Assembly: GCA_964023205.1 (NCBI GenBank)
Contig: OZ026843.1
Span: forward strand, 5,503,029-5,567,028
Source: Lutraria lutraria
Taxonomy: Eukaryota > Mollusca > Bivalvia > Venerida > Mactridae
Reading direction: 5' to 3'
Length of the DNA: 64,000 nt
The position numbers and the translations under genes are program-made. How positions within the stretch are numbered: position 1 is the first letter of the stretch; every line of letters begins with the position of its first letter. The notes under the pieces were generated by a model. That model saw only the letters and a list, made by a program, of their open reading frames with translations, was not told where the DNA came from and did no database searches. This document shows positions 48,698-61,617 of the stretch, piece by piece.

Positions 48698-50587
48698 ATG
48701 TTACCGACCTGTTGGCTGAATTTGGTTGTTCTGGTGATTTGTTGTGGTTGTAGCTTTGCAGCTGATGGTAAACATTTGACTTTTTTCCCTCATATCGCCG
48801 ATCATCATGTTTATCCAATGAAGTATTACCTGGAAGTGTTGCCTATGTTTAAGTACTTATTGCACTTTGTGTGTTAATTATTATGGAGACAGATTAGCGA
48901 GACATCAATGGTGACAAAAGAAGTACAGCAATTTTAGCATCTGTCGCAATGTTTTTATACTTGTTTACTTATGTGAAATATTATTCGTGCAAAGGTAACA
49001 TTTTGGTGTTCAATCAAATAGAATTTACAAATGCAAACCGTCAACTTGTCGATTTGTCAATTAACGTACTGATTAGTAAGCAAGAAACGCCTTTTCGATT
49101 GCACGATCAACGTTCTGGACAGAAATAACTCATACATCAAACACAAATACATGTACCAAATTTTTGTCAAATTACATGTACTCGTACATGTATTATGAAG
49201 TGTAGAAAGTTACTCATACATCAACGAGTACTCAATGACATTCGATCGTTTAATTATCAGTTGAAAAATGATGCCTTGTAATGTGACCTTTTGTTCAGAA
49301 TACGCATACTTACCATGATGTTCCAACCACCAGGACTGTTTCATACCTTTCTTCCAATGTGCATTTCCTTCCGTGTTGTTTATCATGAGAGCCAACTTGA
49401 TTAACCACTGTCATGCATTACTAATGGCAATAAGTAAATTTGGAGAGTTTTAATTGATTTTATTCACCATCATTGCAGACAATCATGAGCTTCTCCGAAG
49501 ACTAGAAGCTACCGAACAGATTGTTCAGCTACTAGCACATCGTGTAGATCAGCTTGAGTCACGAGAGAAAATTCATCTTAAGAGGATTGCTGATCTAGAA
49601 TCAAATAACAAGCGACACGAGGAAACGATTGAGAATTTAACACAGGCACCTCGAGAACAATGCAATCTTTGTAACCATTCGGTGTCAATTGATAGAAATA
49701 TGCAGCCTACGAATAGAACCAGAGCTCAGAATGATACAAAACACGTCCCGCAGTCGGGCCGTCGAAAGGTCAATCGATCATTGTCGACACATAAAGGTAC
49801 AGTTCATGTTTTCAGAATAGAAAATTGAGACAAAACAAAAATGCACTCTACAACTTTCGGAATGTCGGTTCGATAAATTCAATGTTCGAAATGCAAATCT
49901 TGAATATATTTTGTTTGTATAAGACAAAATGTAATGTATTGCTATATACTGCGCGTGCACCTGATTAATTGCATAAGAATTGCATGTAAATGAAGTACAA
50001 AAATATCCTATATAAATGGATAAGTCGTAATGTGCCAGTTTGTCAAAAAAGCTTTCTTCAGCTAAATCACAATGTCCAAACAGGAGCATTTCATGAATGA
50101 TATATTGCCTGTCGTTTCTTCTTCAGAAAGATCCGTACAGAGAATTCGGCAAGCTGAAATCGAGTCACCAGTTGCCTTCTTTGCTCTTCTCGGTGGTCAC
50201 TTGGAACATGCTGGAATAAACCAAGTTATTACTTTTGAGCATGTGACTACAAACATTGGTAATGGCTACAATTCGCTGATGGGTATGTTTACAGCACCAA
50301 CGGAAGGAATATACGTGTTTTCGGCAACTTTAGTATCTTTCTACCATGTTAACTCCCATGCGTCATTCTACCGTAACGGTGATGTAGTCAACACCATGTA
50401 TGTAAGTGGTGGAGAGGCGGGTTACGACACTACAAGTGCTACGATAGTATTACACTTACAGAAAGGAGACGTTATCACACTTCGTAATACGGACAGTAAT
50501 ACTTCATACATTGGTACTAATTTCAGTAGCTTTTCAGGATTTCTTTTGAGCAGATTTTCCAACGCTCAGTCTGTTGTTGGTAAATGA
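48698..50587 (+). CDS. Gene I: divergent secreted coiled-coil C1q domain protein
   Basis: Exons are 48698-48767, 49479-49796 and 50127-50587, encoding 282 residues. Signal peptide of 23 residues: MLPTCWLNLVVLVICCGCSF..AAD. The coiled coil (residues 24-129) reads TEQIVQLLAHRVDQLESREK, followed by a basic, Asn-rich tail carrying a CNLC motif not seen in the other copies. The C1q domain (about residues 144-270) has SPVAFFALLGGHLEHAGINQ, GMFTAPTEGIYVFSATL, SATIVLHLQKGDVITLRN and SSFSGFLL. It lacks the Cys of A-F, and unlike the other copies its stop (TGA) does not overlap AATAAA. Plus-strand end of the array; intact. Confidence 0.9.
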
Positions 50588-53500
50588 TCATGGCACTAAT
50601 TAAAAAAGAAATTGAAACTTCTGATTTGAAAAACTTTATCAAGTCCTCATTCGTTCTAAACATGGTATACTGTCATATCTGTCTGTCCGAATACAATCAG
50701 ATGTACTAAACTTTTTGAATTGTGTAACTTATCCACAGGTACTAACTCCGCGCCGTATTCTACGGATTGTGGTTCCTGGGTTCCGGTCCTCACGTTCGGA
50801 ACATAAATAACTTGACTGACATTGGATATGATGTCATGTCACCTGACAACTCTATATTATATAAGACAATGTCTCTTTATTATCAGGGAATGTTAAGGAG
50901 CTTAAAAAGCCAACATAATGAAAGACAAAATACATACATGTATACACAAACTTGTAAAAAAGGATACCATTAGTTCGTTTACGCAGATGGTCGACATGCA
51001 AATGATAAGAAAGGTCAATCAGATTAAATAAATAAGGCTACATAAATATGTTCATTCATTATAAGGATAAACAGTGTGCTGCGAGCGCCGATAACCTAAG
51101 TGTTCCAGTCCGTACGTCCATTAGAGTTACTTACCTTTGTGTTGAGCTTTAAGTCTTTGTTCTCTATGGCGATCAAATTCAGATATCATTCATTGATCTT
51201 CGGTTATTGCATACATTTGTGAATACAGGTTTAGTTTGTAGTATAGTCAGTGACAAATGATACATCAACTATGTGAACTTGTATACTGTAAGCCTTGATA
51301 TCTACCCCTCCTAGTTCGCTACAAACACATGCTTATTTGTATGTTGCTGATATGCAACACCATGACCACACAACAATCAATATTAATATAGTATCATGCG
51401 ACATCGAAATGATTTACGCAAGAAGAAGGGTCGGCAGTTTAGAGATTCGCCATTGCGTACAATTAAAATAATGCTTTTTAGACTCATAATACATGTGTGT
51501 GTTTCGTCGTTCGTTAATGCTATTGATTTGACTTGTAACTCTGTTGTCAACGAAACGACACAATTCCCAACCAATCTATTTCTTATACTTAAAACAGGGC
51601 AATTGTGATAGCGCTTCTGTATTCATGGCATGGGAACTTTTCACTAGGACTTTTTATGTACTGCCAGTCACGTATTAAAGTGATCTATTTCGCTGCTTGA
51701 CCATTTAGTCAGAATCGTTTGGTGAAACATTAATAAACTCGTGTGTAATGCTTACTGTTCGTAATAGTCTCCATCGTTGTTGTCTCCCTTAGAGATGTTG
51801 GTCTGTGCCCTTTACTGGCTCCCGTTGTCTTTTACACATTATGCATTTAGTCACACTGCTTTCAACCAACTTGTTGCGGGTACCAGTTTACGATGTAATC
51901 ACCAGGGGACATAACTCGTCTATGCCAAAGTCAGATAAATTATATATAAAAAAAAGAAAATGATTTATTAAATAATTTCTGGATGCTTTTCGAACTCTAT
52001 AGCTTGTACTATTTTTTGGAAACATCTGAATTCTAATAAATAGATATTTTCTACTATCATGATATTTTTACGGAGTTCAGAGGTTTTCAAGCTAGATACT
52101 GGATAGGATTTGATATTAATGAATTATTAATGAATCAATTAAGGTCAATGAAACACTTCCTTTCTGCACCCCTGTCCACTTGTGAACCATCTGACATCAC
52201 TGCAGGGAACCAGCCAGATCATGTGGTGCGATCCTCCCAAAATATTACTCTTTTAACAAGAAACACGTGTTCGCATTGTAAAATATAGGGTTATCGTGAA
52301 AACTTGGTTATGACTTCTGAAAAGAATATAAGTATGTTATATACTTCGTTTGATAGTGATACATTCGTTCATCATAATTACCGCTGAGAAATTGACAGCG
52401 ATCTGAAATTTATGGCAGTCAATTGAGTACATTCTCATCAGTCAAATGGTGTTCCGGGCATTCATTCTACTGATGCTAATCAGCACCATAAGAAAAGCGC
52501 ACTTATCAAATATTAAAAGAAATAAACAAGATATAAGCACAGATATGTAGCGCCGTCCAATCAAAGTGTGTGAAACTCGTGGAGTGATTTTCTGATGTGT
52601 TAAATTCGGTGATTAGTCTGTGAGTGTCTCATTAAAATGTCATTAAGTTTATAAACGAGCTGAGATGTATTATCAAACGTAAAACTGACTTAGTGAACAT
52701 TTTGACATTCTTTAACATGGGGTTATTGTTAAATTGTTACGCGCATAACGTTACGCGTTTCTTTAATGTCGTTCATTTGAATAAAATAATAATTCAAAAG
52801 CTACACGAGAAACACTGCTGTCATTGTGTGAAATGTATGAATAATGCTGTAGTTTAGTCTATATCTATGTGTGCCCATCTTGACGTTCATTGTGCTGCAG
52901 AAAGAATGTTACGGCAAAAACTCTGTTCGTTTAGTTACTGAATTATTTTAAAGTTGTCTCCCTTACTTTATGAATACAAGAAACGTTATGAATGAACAAC
53001 TCGCATTTGATATATCTAATATGCTGTGGAAAGCGTAACTTAGTTCTGGTTGGAATGCATTTTAAGAAAACTGGTTTTGTGAACCGGCTGCCGTCTGTAA
53101 CAGACATATGGTTAACATGGCGTTAATCTCAATGGAACTGGACCCTGGAATCATGATACAGGCAGTACTGTAGGCAGCAGCCAAATGGGAAACATATTTA
53201 TGTAGCCTTGAATACATCACTACCTATTAGATAGCAAATGCCGTTTCCTCATTACAAGATTCAACAGACGACTTATAAGAGGCATCGACAGAATTTATAA
53301 AAATAGCCGAACTATCAACAAAAAAAATCCAATGTTAATATAAATTATGTACAAATAAATATATAATTATGTTTATGTTACATTTAAACCGTTTTACTAC
53401 CCTTTTCGACTTCTATATTGTTAGTTTTGAGCGTTTACGATGTTCTACAATCAGAATATATTATTTTTCACACTAACATGCCATTAATTGTTTAAAAACT

Positions 53501-56500
53501 AATGACATAACGTGAATATTGCCAAAGGGCCAATATTCATTTATGTGAAATAAATTACGTTACCTGAATGAGTTTACAAGATAGGGTATCATAGTTCATT
53601 CTTGTTGAAACGTCGTATAAAACTACATACTTTATAGGTAATTGATATCTTATTCATCTTGTATTAATTAAATTTAGGTGAAATTGTAAACTACTTGTTT
53701 TCATATAGCTGAAATTAACTGCGGACGAAATAAGACTGTCCGAACACTAGTCATATTTAGTCGTTCCAACGGCAAATTGCGGTAACTCCTTTTAATATGA
53801 CACAGGTCATACAGTTATATACTAATGAAGCATACTTTAGTATATGTGTAATTATATTTTGTTTTCTAACTGAGGGAGCATAAGAAAAAAAGCTGATATA
53901 TGGCGAACAGTCTGTCAGAGCGTGCCTCGTACATTGTGGCATATTTACGGCGAACAACTGCCAAAAATGATGTTTATGTAGTTTAAACTTGTAGTTCCCC
54001 TCTCACATATCAACCGTATGTCCCACATTTAAATTAATTTATTGACCTCCCGATCTTGCGGTGGAAAGAAATACCGCATATTGTAAGGTGATATTGAATA
54101 TATAAACTTCAGAAAACAAGTTACTAAATAAATTTAGTTTCTTACATACTCTTACACCAAAGGATTCGTAAGAAGGGAACGAAAATCTGATTTTTGCCAC
54201 TATAGACAAAAATAATACAACACGTTTATTTTCTGAATCTCAGAGAAATGGATGATGAACGCCAATGGTTATCGGCAATGTTTGCCGTCATGTTTGGGGC
54301 GATATTTTGTCATAATTTGTCCAAAATAGCTAGTTTTTCAACCGTTATAATCACATAAAATTTGTTTCATTAGGACAAGAAATACGACTTTCTTTCTTTC
54401 CCATGAAGTATGTATGGCTACTGGGCGCATTCGAAATGAGCAAAATTGTTCAATTATTCCGAATCTGTATCTGTATTCTGTATAATCTTGACATATGTGG
54501 CTTATTATTTCCTAGGCGCGCTACCCGCCGCCATTTGTTGTTTTTTATTCTTGGAAAAGCATGTTATTTATTACAATTGTATTCACCGAAATTGCGGAAC
54601 GCTCAAGGCACGAGAGACTCTATGTGTCAACATGGCTAAATTCTTTACTAATGAGTTACACTGCACACCATACCGTAGTGAATATGAATGATACATTTCG
54701 AAGTAAATTACAAGGAAATAGTGAGTGTGCAAAACTTCTCTATTTTTATCATTTATGAAACACGTGGCATATTTGTTAGAGAAATAAATGCTATTAAATA
54801 CATTCATGTTCAGCGTTTTATCTTTTTTATGAGCTAATCCTTATCATAATTTAACATTTAGATATAGCATATCACAAATGCAAGATATTTTGAAAAAAAG
54901 TATCTACACAAACAACATTTGTATTTCTGTTGCAGTCAACACAATCTAAAATGAAATAATCTGACGTTTTTTCAAATCCGTCTTTTCTCAAATCAGAATA
55001 CTAGCCGTGACGTTTTGTAAAGTTTCAATAATTTGACATTTTTGACGCCGATACATATTTCATTCAAATCATTCTTGTGGATGAATTACACGTATCTTCA
55101 ACATTAACCGTAAACAGATCGCGTCAAATATAAAACGATATACCGAATGAAACAGATATAAAACTTAAGATATTAGAAAATATTATAGTAATCAGTGTTT
55201 ATGATTTGAAAAAAAATCTGGATCAACTCAAATACTGCACATAAACAAAATTATATTTTTCAAAGTTTCGAGATTCTTTAATTTTATCTTGCTCATATCT
55301 GACAATAAACAACGAACTTCCGTTACATTCCGTGCTAGGCTGGCACCTATCACACGACTATCTCCCTCCAGAATCATGTTTACATCTGATGCTATATTGT
55401 TATATTAATCTAACGTGTATGAAGTCGAATAATCAAGCGAAGATAGCCGAATCTTACATCGTTGAAACATAAGTATGCATTGAATTATCTTTAATCAGAC
55501 TCTACAAACTTCTAGATACTGTCAAAATAATGCTCTAGGTTAGAGGTATGTGTTGAAAGACACGGTAACATAGGTGATTGGTGTTTTCGATCAGGAAAAA
55601 TATCGCTAGGAACATCTTTGCCTCAAATCGTACCTAACAATGTCAGAGCAAGCTCCTATATTGATACCCAGCGGTTGATCTTCATATTCCTCTTGGCTCA
55701 CAGTTGACCTTAGCATTTGCAAGTTAATTTGGAGATCACCATCCCCCATCCCTAACTTGAGAAAAAAAAAGAAAAGAACAATTTGAGGGTGATAATTCCG
55801 ACCGGAAGGAGGATTTTGAGTTATATTGTCCGTATGATGTGATAGCCCATTCCCTGAAAAAGTGATACTGATATTAGTCATCTATTGAAAGGAGCTATCC
55901 ATTTATCTTAGCACGTATTGCCTTGCATGAACTTTGCTAGTATTCTTCGTCCCATGTAAAAAGCAATCAGGTCAGATCGTATAACCATCCTGAACTTGGG
56001 CAATTTTACGATCTGCAGTCGACAAAAAGTGCAGTAGATAAATATCTGATTTGGAACATTACAACGTTGTATAGAATGTAATAAGACATACGAGTCGTAA
56101 GTTGTTCTTATATTCTAAGTCAGTCTATGCTTTTTTGTTAATATTCGCCTCGTGCTTGTGTGGGGTGGGGTATTTCGTGCTCTCGGAAATAGTGCTTGGA
56201 TATTATGCATCTTTGAAAATGATCAAATGATTAGTATTTATGAATTCAGACATCCTGCAAGCATATAATGGTCTACACAAGGTTTATTTAATTATCGATC
56301 CAGCTACATAATTATTATATAAGTGCGATTTCATTGCTCAATTAATAATTTCATAATAACCGTCCGTGCCTCGAATTGATTATTAAACCGACATATTGTG
56401 TCTTAAGTTCAGCATTAAAAATTCATGAACTACATGATATAAATTATTTGAAGGAATACTTGGTTATTAACAAAAAGTGGGCGCTATTGCCAAAAATGGG

Positions 56501-59500
56501 GGACTGGGAATATGACCTGAAAAATAAAGATCAATATGTTAACGAACATAATTGAATTGAATTTCTGATTTATTTGTAACGATAAGTTACCCGATTATTT
56601 GGATAAATCTTACAGAATGTTTTTTGGGGGGGGGGGTAATTTATTCAAAGATCCCTCACCCGACCTTTTTACTGTTTTTGGTCATGCTAACCACATAACA
56701 ACAGACAACCCACAGTATGCTAAAAGCTTGTAAACGATGTATCTTACAGCCAACTTTTTTTTAAAAGTTAACATAATGTTTAGCTGCACTTTATGGTGGG
56801 ACTAACAACTAATAAATCAGATATAAATGGCTAGGGACATAAATCATATTCGTCTACCTATCATAATCCATATCAATGCTATAATACTACACCATAAAAT
56901 ACTATTAAAGCTAACGTTTACAGAAATCAAACACAGGACTGAAATATTTATGAGCGAAACTTGACAGCAGTTAAATACGCGGCGTCGTAAAGGTATCTCG
57001 GATATTTGTAAACAATAAATGTTATGTGCAATATAGTTTCATAATGTCGGAATATCTACCCATAAATCGGTAGTTAGCCTGATAGAGGTGACGATTACGA
57101 TGCAAAACTGTTGTCACTAATAAATTGAAGATATTTTATACATTTTCCGCATTTTTGAAACGATCTTGAGTACACATTAAAAATCGAAATGAAATGATTT
57201 ATGCGATTTATGCGTCTTACTTTTAATCCATTTTTTTATTTTTGACTTCATAATGGTGTGGTTATTTCCATCAAAAACGTCCACCCAAACACTGGCCCAT
57301 GTTTATACTCTCTGTAACACCAACGAAGTAATCAATGAATAATTATATGTATCAATATATTCACCAATAACGAAATCAAATTTGGCAAAAGACCTGTCGA
57401 GCCCTCATGTTGTATACATATTTCAGTTCTTCAATTTTAACACTAAAATAGATAAATAAAAAAATACATCATTCGGGTTGGTTTACGTTTCTCTTGAGAA
57501 AATAATTTATAACTTTTGAAAGTCCAGACTGATCGTAAAAGCATGTTGTCTTAAAAATACCATTAATTTCCATACGAAGAAAAACACACACACACTGACA
57601 TCCAAATCTTGGAAAAAATATCTTGATATTTAAAAAAAAAACTAAAACAAATTATCAAGTTATTAGGAATATGTATTATGTGGTTGACTCCCTATAAATC
57701 TGCCGTGCCAAACCGGAAGTGTCGAAACTTTTAATGGCTTTACATGATCTAAGGGGACGTTTTGTAACTATGTTGGATTTGCATTTTTTTCCATTTTAAG
57801 CTAATGACGTAATGTCTAGTCCATCAAATGGGAATCATTGATGGTGCTATAGTTTTAATACAGCGTACACGGGCATTAATCAAATTATCGATCAAATAAA
57901 TCAATAAAGATACAATGACACAGGCAAGAAGAAAGAAAGACTGAAGTTATCAACTCATATTTCAAGGGTCCCCTTCCACGCGGGGACAATGTCCTTAATG
58001 TTTTTAATGTTTTTCCTGCAGGTAACTAGAATAAAACCGCTGGGCTGTAAATGTCGGCCATATAGGTGAATATATACCATTAATCATACGTTTATGTGGG
58101 CGGTGTCGGATTTTGACGACTTGTCGATCAAGCTATTTACGAAGAGTTCATTTGACGGCGTTAAGTCATAACTCGCTCGTGTATAGTTAGGCAGTGCGTT
58201 ATGTAAATAATATCAATTTAGTTAAGAAAAAAACTTTTACCGCAGTTAGAATACGTCTATCATTTTAACCCATTTTTTCTGTTTAATTTCTCTTTGATGT
58301 TTTAAAATAAATTTAGCTCATATATCATAATTTACATCAAAGAAATGATTTAATGTTTAAACTCGTCTTTTTTTCTCCCAGCATCGGACTATTCAAATAC
58401 TTATTATGATAATAGTAAATGCATTTTTCATTATGAATGTGAAACTTCATAGAATGAGTTAAAAAAACTCCAGTCGATGATTGGTCATTTTTGTATTTTA
58501 CTAAAATAAAACATAATTTTGTAAACCTAAGGATATCTCATTTAATGCGTCGGTATAACAATATTACGGGGCGGAATTCGTTTATCTGTGACGTTGTTTG
58601 TTTCAGTGTATATTTACGATCTTATTAACAAACTGACGAAGATACTCGACAGCTGTTTGTTTAGCGAGCATGATTGTATACAGTTAGGCAAATGTCTAAT
58701 GAAAAACACCATGGACCACGCTGGCAAAAACTCATTAAGGTAATGAACAGGCCTAGGCATTCACATTTAACCGGAATGACTCGTACTTTATCGAGATGTT
58801 CATGATAAACCCATGGTTTATTTTAACCTAGTTCGTACATACACTGAAATGTCAATGCTATGTTGTATATGTTGTAAGATTATTTATTATCATTTAATAG
58901 ACATTTTTTTCCGTCTCAATTTATTGCGTAAGAATGAGTTTGTCTAGTGTTTTTGTTCGCCACAAATGTTCCATGGACTGTTGGAAATTCATTTTAGATG
59001 GAAGTTTGAAGAAGTTAGAGTAAAAACGCATTATTTTGATAATTTCATATTCTTCGTATTTCTAATAAATTCAGTCTGAATATTATGCAAATTAAGATCA
59101 CCTTTTGTAACAATCAAATACACGGGAAATGGCGGTTGAAAAATCGCGATAAGGCTTAGCTGTTATATGTAATTTATGTTTAACATATAATTGTAATTAA
59201 ACAACAATGACTTATTGACGATGAGTTCAAATAATTAAACTTCTATTTTTTTAAAGTCATATTCTAATCATAACAAATACCGCTCGTTTCTAGTCGATTG
59301 AGTCAATACATGCATCTAATTTACTTTTTTATCCTCCTTTGAAAAGAAATACAATACCGATAGTGGCATTAGGGTATGTTGCTGGAGCAATTTTAATTTT
59401 TCAAATCAAGGTTTTTGATATTGTTAATTTGATATTAACTTTCAGCGCTTAGTCTAAAATGACGTAAAATGCAGCTGAACAAAATCTGATTTTTAGCAAA

Positions 59501-61340
59501 GCTGGATGTTAAGGCTTGTATAATTTATGAAGAGTTTTAATATCACAAAAAATCACAATTTAAACACCTGTATGTTTATCTATAGCCCCAAGTACGTATC
59601 TATGTCGTAACATGTTTTGAGGTTCAATTGTTTATTACTTTTACACGCAGAAACATTTCTCTTAATCAGTTATGAATTTTAGCAATTAAGCATAAATGAT
59701 TGTCATCAATATGCATACGCGTGTTTTGTCATCTTATACTGTCGTATCGTCAATAGATCATAGACCTTCTAGATTTGGACATTTAATGAAATATGACGAA
59801 TCTTCCAAGTCACCTTTTGTTTTCATGGAATACAATGCTAACGATTTGGCGTGAAATATTGCGTTCCAATTAAATCGAATGTCTATTGAGTACGTTTGTC
59901 GGTGGACCAAACCAGTGCACCATAAATACCAAACGGTCCTAACTCCTTCCTTCGCATTCCATATGTAATACTAGGCACTTTCTCATCCAGAAATCCACAA
60001 TCCCTAAACTTTTGACAGGAAGTTCAAACGTCGTATTTGGTTTATGTACGCTATGACAGGCACATATTTCAGTTGATAAATTTACAAAATTCAGACTCGC
60101 AGCGGGTATGCACTGACGTGGCTAAGCTAAGAGGACCAAAATGTTTGATATTCGAAGAGCTCTGCTGTTAACTGAATAGAAATCCACAAGTGTTCAAAAT
60201 GACAACGGAAACATGACTCTTAGCTTAAATTAACAGTTAAATATAACTTGTCAAATTAGGCACTAAATCAAGTAAAGGGTTAAACGCCCGTATTGTGTAT
60301 AGTGTTTTACGGCCCTCCATAATGACAACATGGGAAGGATATTGCACATTGTAACAAAACACTCGATTGATATACGACCAACTAAATGGCAATATCCACA
60401 AGTAAGGCACGGGACCGTTTGTTACTTAAACTTTTGCAAGTTACATGAAGACTATTATTAATCAAGGAGCGCACCCATGACATACTGCGCAATTAAGTAC
60501 CACTGGATGTCAATGATAAAGGTCTTGCAATTAACTGAAGCAATATTGTTCTTATTTAAGACCATTAAAATAGCACGAATTCCTTTCCCCCAAGAAGAAA
60601 ACTTAAATTTGTATTTGACAGATGAATTATTCCTAGATTTAATAATGTAAACTGTACATTGATTTGGGATGCTTGTGTGTTTAGGATTTAAATCATATAT
60701 TACCAAGGCCGTGGATTCCGAAGTAAATGACGTTCATTCACGCTCATTGTCGAGTCTTAATTTGACATCTTTGACATTCAAGCCAATTTAAAAAGTCATA
60801 TAATTGTCACATAGCGAACCTAACCACGCAGCTTCTTTGTGATGGAAAGCGCAGTTAATTATTTTATTAAACATAGTTTGTTTCAATAGCTTAAGTAGTT
60901 CGATAAATGACTTCTAAAAAGTAATTTTCTGCTCGGCGAATTCTTGCATGCAAGTACGAGAAAAAAGATGAAGATGCAAAAAAAAACTTTATTACATATA
61001 AGTCGTGTAAACTTGTTTGGTCCATTGGATAGAGACAAATACATATTTACAAATATACAAACAAACATAAACAATGAAAGCATGGTTGTTAGAGTAAGAC
61101 ACAAAAGGAAGGTACATAGCTACACATGAACGTTAAGGTATAACAATCATATGTTAATAATGTTACATATAACGAACAGAACACGTAATAGTATAGATCA
61201 TAATTATAATAATAACATATAAAACCAAAGTTGATGTATACAGAAAGTAACGTATGAATATTGACACGTTTTAGCTACAAAAAAAACATGAAATGTTGTG
61301 CTCGAAAAAAGTCTAGTACGAATGCACTTTTTGTGTACTT
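50588..61340. other. AT-rich region beyond the array, no recognisable gene
   Basis: Only frames of about 100 codons or fewer, none with a recognisable domain. A poly-G run sits at about 56624-56636. No further C1q exon, signal exon or coiled-coil remnant was spotted downstream of gene I. Confidence 0.45.
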
Positions 61341-61344
61341 AGCC

Positions 61345-61380
61345 CCAATGACGTCATAATAAAATATTATAAAGGCAGAA
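61345..61380 (+). promoter_or_regulatory. Possible promoter: CRE followed by a TATA-like box
   Basis: A perfect CRE (TGACGTCA) at 61349-61356 is followed about 10 bp later by ATATTATAAAGG, a TATA-like element, about 40 bp before an ATG that opens a signal-peptide-like frame. The arrangement is suggestive only. Confidence 0.3.
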
Positions 61381-61407
61381 AACCGAATCAGAAAAAAATG
61401 AATAAAT

Positions 61408-61540
61408 ATGTTCAACTTGCTATTTGCAATATTGTGTGTTATAAACAATGAAACATTTGGTGTCACACTAGTAATTTCAATTCAATGTGGAACTTGCCCT
61501 TACCGAATAATCGGTCAAGCTGACATAAACCTGCACATGC
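61408..61540 (+). CDS. Candidate first exon of an unrecognised secreted protein
   Basis: The frame starts MFNLLFAILCVI, a short hydrophobic core like a signal peptide, and continues to a Cys-containing segment (QCGTCPYRI). A consensus donor GTAAGT follows at 61541 and would end the exon in phase 1, the same phase as the array genes. Without splicing the frame would end at 61617 after 69 codons. No matching second exon could be identified in the remaining 2.4 kb, and it shows no similarity to the C1q signal exons. It may be chance. Confidence 0.25.
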
Positions 61541-61617
61541 GTAAGTCCAATACACAAACCAATCAACATATGGAATGTAGGTCTACGACTTGCTCTGGCT
61601 TTTTGTCTGCAAAATAG

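Noticed and set aside
60883..61104. Hydrophobic 73-codon minus frame
   Set aside because: It opens from TTG, and its hydrophobicity comes from T-rich DNA read as Phe and Leu; no promoter or splice context.
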